From Lytechinus variegatus (lineage: Eukaryota; Echinodermata; Echinoidea; Temnopleuroida; Toxopneustidae): DNA of 64,000 nucleotides. Made by a program: the position numbers and the translations under genes. Below, piece by piece: positions 36,201-45,200 of this stretch (position 1 is the stretch's first letter; each line of letters opens with the position of its first letter). The stretch covers positions 27,029,205 through 27,093,204 of the forward strand of contig NC_054746.1 of assembly GCF_018143015.1 (NCBI RefSeq). Reading direction: 5' to 3'. The notes beneath the pieces were generated by a model. That model saw nothing but the letters and a program-made list of their open reading frames with translations. It was not told where the DNA came from and did not search any database.

Positions 36201-39200
36201 TCTTCAAATTACATATGTACATGTAGGTAATGTTGTCAAACAATCCCATTGTTCTTAATATTTCTTTGTAATTTTCTTATCAGCTATGCTGCACGAGGTA
36301 GTCCAACATATGACCCATATCCAGGTCGAAGGTCATCAAGGTCATCCTCTAGTAGCCGTGACAACTCCCCAGAGCAAGCAGGCAAGGTCACCTTCATCAC
36401 CAGCTTCGGAGGCGATGACGAAGAGGACAACGACAGTAGCAAAGCAAACAAAGACAAGAACTCTAGCAAAAGGTCCTCATCTGGTCCGTCCTCCTCCTCT
36501 TCCAATAAACGTCGAGGATCCTCATCATCTCTCAATCGTAGCTCTGATTCTCACTCCAAATCATGGTCGGTGTCATTGCTTTTGAACTACTTCGCTAATA
36601 AGAGATAAAGAGATACTTGAGAAGAAAAAAAAAATTAGTGTCAATATTAACAAACGCAACGTCAAACTTCATCAATTGTCCTTGCTTTCTTCCCCCTCAA
36701 TAAAAATGTGTTGAAACAGAGAAAAAAAAGGAAAAGAAGTTTCACATCCCAAAATAACTTCTGATATTCACCAATTGTTTTCGTTCTTGAAGAATGATTA
36801 AAATAAAGGAATGTTTGTGCACAATAAGCAATTATTTTTATTCATATCTTTGTACAAGGTAATTCAGCATGCTCACATTTTTGTTATGCATATTTATGCA
36901 AGTCAAATAGAGAATTATTCCTGTTGAACATGTTTGATTATATTAAAGTTGTGTCGATATCCAGTGAGAGAAGGTAAGTGGTGCCAAGGAGTATTGCATA
37001 CTCGACATCTTAGCATTTTAAAATCTATTTTATATTCAAATTTAATGCCAGTTGAGAGAGATGATGGGAAAACACATAAATATCTCAGTAGAGACTAATG
37101 GTAAGACCAATGTGAAGCTTTTTTTTTTCTTCTTTAATATTGTTGAGCATTTTCATTTCAAAGTTAGTGGATTTATACATGTTACCAGTACAACTGAAGT
37201 TGGTATCAAAGTGGTATAATCTTCTGTTGACATCACTTCCATCTGTCCAAAACTTAATCCTGTTAATGTCCTCATGCATTGTTTCAGGCACAAGAGGGAT
37301 TCTAGAAGGTCTTCCACAAGATCGCGATCACGGTCTCGATCAAGAGACAGAGGAGGTTCTTCCTACAGACGTGATGATCAACGATACAGAGGCAGATCAC
37401 CTTCTGATTCACAAGTCTCCTCCAGATACAGGCGACGGTCACGCTCCAGTAGTTACTCCAGATCACGTTCAAGGTCACGGGACCGGTATCGCAGGTCACG
37501 GTCCAGTTCTAGGGACAGGAGGCGCTCTTACAGTTATCAGCGACACTCACACTCAAGGTCACCTTCACGCAGTCACCATCACCCTTACCGCCGTAGGTCA
37601 AGGTCAAGATCAAGGTCAAGAAGCAAATCCCCACCAAAACGATATGGTATGATGGCTACTCTGAACACTTTAAGGTGAGATAGAGTTCTTGATACTTGAT
37701 GAGTTTATCCCTTCGGCCGCTTACACAGAAGCTATGCTGGGATGACAGGTTAATGTTGAAGCTAATCATAAGGGTTGACTGTTATCTTTGATAGGATTTT
37801 GTCATATTACAGATCATCATTCACTGTGTCATAAACGAGTAGTGTGAATTTGAAGAACTGATATAGCACAGGAAAATAGTTATTTCAGAGAAGCTTTGCA
37901 TGAAGCAATTTGTCAGTGATTTTCCCTGACAACTTTTGAAGTTTACTGAAATCCTTGCATCTGACGACAGAGAGCACATTATTCAGTGAAAGTCACTGAA
38001 ACATCACTTTATGAGACATTCCCCCTTTGTCCAACAAGGTCATATATTTGTCCAAGTTGAAGCAGTTGTTTTTTTACCACTTTATGGAAAACATCTGTGA
38101 TATATATCTTCAAAATCAAAGTGATTTCTATGGTCCCAAAAGATTTGACTTTAGGCGATTACCTGTATTCCTGACAAATACAGAAATACAGCATTATTCT
38201 GAATTAGAATTTGTAATTGTACCTTGTTCAACTTAAAAAAAAATCAAATTATATTCAAATAAGAATACTCAAGGTCATGTATATCATTTTTGTAAAACCA
38301 TTTATCGTTATTCTCTCATTTCCTTTTTTCAATTTTCTATTGCAGGAAAGAAACAGAAGAGAAAAGTGTTGCTAAACCTGCTGCTACCCCCAACAAAGTC
38401 AGTATTAACTTACAAATAGCCTCCGTATGTACTCATAAGACTTACACTCACACATTACTAAGATGAAAAGACCTATGAAATACGGGCTATTCATAATCCA
38501 GATTTATTTCCTATCATTTTTACCGTCCTCCGTAGAGGAACAGGATGAATTTTGAATTAGCATTTCATAATCCAGTCATGCTGGTATATTTTATGGAAGA
38601 GTTACAACAATGAAATCAAGATTTATTCTCACTCCAGAAGGACTTCTGCCTTCATGTTATTTATAAGATTTACATATCAGAGTCAGAAAAGAAATATCAA
38701 GTCATTAAATCAATCAAGTCAGTCAGTCATCCAGGGTTTGAATCGAGTTTATGGGAGTGGCCGGATTCAACTAGGGTTCAAGTCAAGGATTATCTACAAA
38801 AAATACTTATCACAATAAGACACTTGTTTAATTTTATTCAATGCATAATGAAGAGGAAGAATTTAAACTATCACTACAAGCTGTACTATAATTCCAGGCA
38901 TCATTTATTAATATAAATTGATTATTTCTATCCTTTTTGGAAATATTCATGGGACAAAACTTTCATATTTCATTTTTTCACAAAATCACTACATACGTTG
39001 TTTGCATCCTTGATAAAAATAAATGTTTTTGATAGTGTTGATTGAATTATAGGGCTTGAATAGCTCAGTTGGTAGAGCATTTGGGGCAGTCATCCCTGAA
39101 GGTCGCAGGTTCAAATCCTGCTTCAGCCATGTTTGTGTTCTAACTATGTACAAGATTCTGCGTATCTGTAACCATGATCTTGAAATGATGTATTTGCATT

Positions 39201-42200
39201 GCATAAAAAACTGTTTTCATTTCATATTACAAACATAGCTGAAGGCTGAAATGGTGGTACTGTTTTTCTTCTCTTAGGTTTTTTTGTAAAGAAAATGTCA
39301 AACATTAATATCAGTGACAGGGTATATTGATAATTTTAAAGGTAAGCATTAAATAGTTTGGTATTAATCATTGAAAATAGCAGAAAATTGTTGCATCCAT
39401 ATACAGTGTAGCGACAACATGACATTTGCTCCTGCAACAATTGCTCTGGTCTTAATATCTCACAGGGCATAGGGTTAGAGTTAGGATTGTAATAGAGTTT
39501 TTGGTTCAGAATAATGTTAAGATAAGGAATAGGGTTTATTTAGTTTTGGAGGTTAGATTTTCTGTTTGGCTTAATGTGCAGATATTCCATCGGAGTAATT
39601 GTCACCAGAGCAAATGTCATAGAACCCCATATAGCTGGTATTGATTTTATGTAATAATTGGCAGTTCAACCAATGTTATTTCTGTATTGCTTCCAATCAT
39701 GTTTCAGGTTTTTCACATTGTCTTTGTATAATTGAAAGAAAGGAATGTTCATTCAAACAGTCGTGTGGTCCATTGGTTTGAGCATTGGACTCATAATCGC
39801 AAGGTTGTGAGTTCAAATCCCCACTCTGCCATTGTCTCCACTTTGATAAGAAGGCCCAAGAGTAATATCTGTTGTCTATAAAGTCAGCCACTATGACAAC
39901 CTAGATAAAAGGAAGAAATAATAATGAAATTAAAAGATAGAGATTTAGGATTCATGTTATATGCTACCTGAAATATGATATTTGAGAGGGGAGGGGGGGG
40001 GGGGGTAGTTAAGTTTTCAAATGGAGTATGTTGTATTAACCAATATTGGTGCATTCCACAGCCCAAACTGACTCAACGTGAGAAACTGAAACTGAAAATG
40101 CAGAAGGCCTTGAACAAACAACGTAAGTAATTAGAATGTTTTTAGTTTAGCTCCACCAGATCTACCTGTATACACAGAAACAAGCTGCATACTGGTTTGT
40201 ATGAACGAATGAATGCAGGAATGGGTCCAACCATCTTAAAAGCATGGCTGCTTCATTTGTGTAAGATTAATATCTTGTGGGTAATTAGTGATGGTGTGGT
40301 TCATATATTCTTGTATTCTTTCTGTCTACATCTGTCTACATCGCGATCTCTGTCTCTTTAATCGTAATTGGTATCAATATCCATGTCCATCTCTATCTCT
40401 CTTTCAAAATTTATTTTCTTTTATATCCTTTTCTGTCTGTCCTTTCACATTTCCTTCTGTCTCTCATATTGGGCCTGTAACAGAGAACTGCAATCAAACA
40501 CAACTAAAAAAACCAAATACACCCTTTTTTCAACCAATCTGAGTGATGTATTTGGGAGGAGCTATTTTTTAAATTTTTTTTAAGTTGTGATAAACACAAT
40601 TGTTTATGTGACAGGTCTCTTGTCTTCCACATTTTCTTCTTTCTGCTGATATGTTAATTCAGTACGTTTTATTGTGTCATTTTTCCTGGTATCTGTACTA
40701 ACTTTTGCACCTTCGTTGTATCTTTTACGTTCTTATCAAAATCAAGCTCCCTTCTAGACCCTTTTGGGTTTAAAAAAATATATACTACATTATAATTATA
40801 TATTTTATAAAATATTAAAGTCATCCTAAAAAAAAAAATTGGCAAGATGTTTATTACTATACGAGTGCACATATGTTAACATACCAAGAATATCTTACAG
40901 TATCACCAAATAAAATACTAGTATGGAAGTGTTTTGTTTTTGTTATGGTTTTGTGGAAAAGGGAAAATTACACCTCATTCACCTTTTATTCAAGAAATCA
41001 TTTATATTTGGATTGGATATGGCCACATGGTTTTCTAATGCATGCATGTATCATATACATGGATTAAATATTGAACAATAGAGTAAAATTATCTGCTAAC
41101 ACCATTTTTTTATGCTTGTTATTGGAAGATCTCTGTAGTCAGAGCCTGTAATGCTATGAATTCGCATGATTTGATATTCTTAAAGAGTATGATCCTATAT
41201 CTTATGCTCATTTTGCTTGACTAAAAATTCTAGCATGTTCTGCAAAGCAAAACACAACAAGTATTTTTTTCACAGTGTAGAAAGTACCATTAGAAAAGGG
41301 AATTTGCCATTTGGCCCATTGCTTGTCTTGTAAGCTTGCTTTAGTCTGAGACTGTATGAATAGTTTATGTGGACAAACTTCTGCCGCATTTTTCTTGAAG
41401 TGAAATATTTATGTAAATGTAGTATATAGTGCAATGCGAGTCTCCCTTATCCCCCAGTGGAATTGTACGCTGAAAGTATGGTGTTAACAATTAGTTTTTC
41501 ATAAACTTTAATATTTCACCCTTTTCCCTCTATTTTTCCTGCTTGTAGTTTAGCACGCATTCGGGAAAATTATTTAATGCATGATCCCATATATTTGTGA
41601 TAAAATGCACTGTTTTAAGAATATTGTTAGCAATGAGTAAATTCTTAGCTCTGAAAATGTCAGTGAAAAACCTTGCTTTTGATTTGCTGAGAAGCACTGA
41701 ACTCTATTACTATGGTAACTGTCAGAAAATATCAACTTCAACTGACATCTTTATGAAATGGTGCCTTGATTGCCTAGCAATTTGCTCACATTGGAATGAA
41801 ACATGAATGTCAGTTTTGGTAATGATCTTGAAGTGAATTTGAACAGAAGAAAATGACTCCCCATGTGTTTGTATGCATGAATGAAAAAGATGTGCTCAAT
41901 GATTCTGGAAGTAAGTGAGTAAGTGCTGAACAACAAGCAAAATAATCAAGACAATTATTTTAGATCGACAGGTTATTTTTCCCCCAAGGAATTACATGAA
42001 TGATACATATTCTTATGTGTGCTAATCTGTGTTGTGATTTTAGTGTACTCTTGTTTTAGAAATTTCATTGTTTCACAAATTTTTATTTAAATATTAGAAC
42101 CTACTTGATCTGTGTCATGGCAACAGTCATAATTTTCATGCATTTCTCTAAAAAGTATCGCTCACTGCAATTAATTTTTTTTTAAAGGGCTGGTCTATAC

Positions 42201-45200
42201 TAGGAACTAGTGAATACCTTAATATTAATCTTATTTTCAGTATTGTAAATGATTGAATTATTTGTCCCTTGTCATACAAAAAGTTTTCAGCTCGCTTGAT
42301 AAGATTTGAGGCACTTCAGCCTTTATCCTATTGTTTTTTGCTTTTTTAAAATTGTATTTTATGTCCAAGCCATATCTTCTTAATAATTTGAGTTCTTGAT
42401 TTCCATACTTACAGATAAAGCAGATAAGATCAAAGAGTACAAGAAGAAAAATACAAAGATGTTAGAACAAGAGGTAAACTATCTTTATTTTTTAGATTAT
42501 AAGGTATGATAGTTGAAAGAGGCATGACTGAAGACCTTTCAAGACTCCTTCATGGAACTTCTCTGACACAAGAAAGGCTTCTGAAAGATCTTCACCTTTC
42601 AGATTAAAGAATTCCATTATACGCACCATGATATCACAGGAAACACCTGTGAGGGATAAGCATTAGACAAAAGGGTTGTGAAGATTTTAATTTGGGTAAT
42701 GTATTGAAATTTGATGATAGACATGCAAAGTCACATGCATTCAGCGTGAGCTTCCTGCATCAGTGGCTCTTGCTCCTCCCCCAAATCCATTACCATGACT
42801 ACTCCACAGTGTATCATAGATGCATATTACACACAGCATGGTGAAGTAGTTTCTTGTCTGAAATCTCATACATTGCTTGCCTCAGATCTTTCTGTCTCTG
42901 TGATGTGATGCATATGGGCAATTCCATACATTATGTGCGTCAGATCACGTATATGCATGATCTTCCTGAAATGATTCCTGTTCATGGCTTTAACATTTCA
43001 TGAAGTGATGTTTGATGATTTTATGGAATTGCCCATATGCCCTAACGTACCCTTGTCATAAGTCGTTGCTCTGTTTGATTTGTAGGATCGAGACAATGAA
43101 CTCAGAGAGCAGGCTAGGAAGATGAGGATGAGGGAACAAGAGAAGAAAGAGAAGGAACGACAGGAGTTTGGTTGGAGGCGCTCTAGATCTCGTTCACGAT
43201 CAAGGAGCCGTTCCTATTCCCCACCACCAAGACGCAGTAGGGCCATTTGTCTTGTTTCTTTTTTCTGTTCAAAGTTGGACATCAGGACATGGGTCTCTTT
43301 GGAATGAAACATTCAAGAGTTGACAGTGTTGTTTGTTGTTCTTTAGAAAGGAAGAGGGAAATACAAGAAAAAGAGATTTAAATAGGCTAAGTGATATTTC
43401 CAGTGACATAGTACTCACAAGAAAAAATGAGGGTTGAATTGTAATAGATCTGTAAGTACTTTGGAAAGTTCAAACAATAAATAAAGAAAAGTGGAATACT
43501 GGAAACGGTACTTATATTTTCAACGATTGGCAAAGGCATACAAGATATCTTAATGTCTGTTTGTAGTGCCCTTCAAAAATTTCAAGAGGTATTTTATATA
43601 TCTATTTTTGTTGGGGGGGGGAGGGGAGGTGGTATGGGGTTCACTGTGAGGTCATTTGTAACAGCATATGGACAGAGAGACACACATCAACTGGTTGATT
43701 CACAATTAGATGTTGCATTTCATCCATCTTTTGACATTAGGTTGTTTGATTCTTACACCAGTGTAAATGTTTGGGTTGGCTACATTTTAGCATAACTGCT
43801 TTCATAGAAAATACAAAATTTCAAATTTTATTCAAAATGAAATCAAGTCAAAGAGAGAGAGAGAGAGAGAAAAAAAAGGTTTCACTGCTGCTCTAAGTTC
43901 TTGTACATGGCAGGATTTAGGGGTATGTTTTTGGTAGTATAAACCTTTGAAAAACAGGGCCGTTTCATTAAGCTGTTCGTAAGTCAAGAGTGACTTTAAG
44001 AATGACTGGTGATCCTTGTGGTAAATGATGTTCACTATTATGTTCATTGGTGATTATTTAGCCCACAAAAAAGGTTCACCAGTCATTCTTAAAGTCGGTC
44101 TTACGAACAGTTATATGAAACACCCACCAGCAGTCAGACTGCAGGTCCCAAGAAAGTGGCTTCTTTCATCCAAGTGATATTCATGACTTGAGATGTTTTG
44201 CATAATCAATGAGCTTGATGCGGACCAAAACACCTCTTTTTCATTCGGTCATTGCTGCTCTAATTGTGCATCGAATTTCATGACTTTGGTACCATTGTAA
44301 AGAAGAAAAATCATTCTCTCAGGTCATGTGTTTGGATTTATTCAAAGATTTTGTAATATAGGTTTGATCTAAAATATGCTACAAAATAAATATTTTCACC
44401 TGACAAAAGCTATTTTCACACTTTATTTTTGTTTGAGCCCAAATGATTTTTATATCATGATAAAGCTGAGTATGTATGCTTTGAAATGATATAGGTTTCA
44501 AAATAAGAATTGGTTTAATCGGGTCAAGATCACACTTTTCATTTGCCAAGTACATAAAGCAGCTTGAAAACAAGAATACTGCACTCTGATCGGTCAAAGA
44601 GACCACACAATGGCAAATTCCAACGGTTCCAGTGCCTGGGTTCGTGGGAAGGTCACACTTCCCATGTGGTAATCTCCTCAAATACCCCGCGCCTGTTGTT
44701 CTGTGAACCTTATCCAGCCAATCAGAACTCTGGATTTCATGCAAGTACAAAATTTCAGAAATCTCGTCTTGTACCTTGGTGGGAAAAGTGTGATCTTGAC
44801 CCGATTAAAAGGTGCTGCATATCAAGAGTGGCATTGTGAGAAAGTACAGAAGTTCAGCTTTATGGTGATATAGATATCATTGAGGCTCAAAATAAAAAAG
44901 TTTTGCACAATTTGCAAAAGAAAACAGAGGAAGAAAATTCAGTTTTGAGGCACATTTTCAGGCCAGAAATTTACTTATTTAACAAAATATTGTATACAAA
45001 ATAAATGACCAATATGAAAGAGTAACTTTTACTCTATCTGATGGTGCAGTAATATTTCATTCAACTTGAGGTTAAAACAGGTAAATTCTTAGAGAAAGAA
45101 AATCTCACGAATCACAAGATTTTGCAAGGAGGATTCAGCCACGAGATGATTTGGATGAATCTGGCCTTTTTGCTCATTAGCATAGGGACCTGCGGTCCGA

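Noticed and set aside
37140..37652. 170-codon plus-strand frame
   Set aside because: It overlaps CLASRP exon 10 in another frame; the RS-coding frame matches the family.
39697..39891. Minus-strand ORF with a GDLNSQPCDYESNA-like phrase
   Set aside because: This is the familiar artefact of translating the antisense of a tRNA-like sequence; the same applies to 38989-39204.
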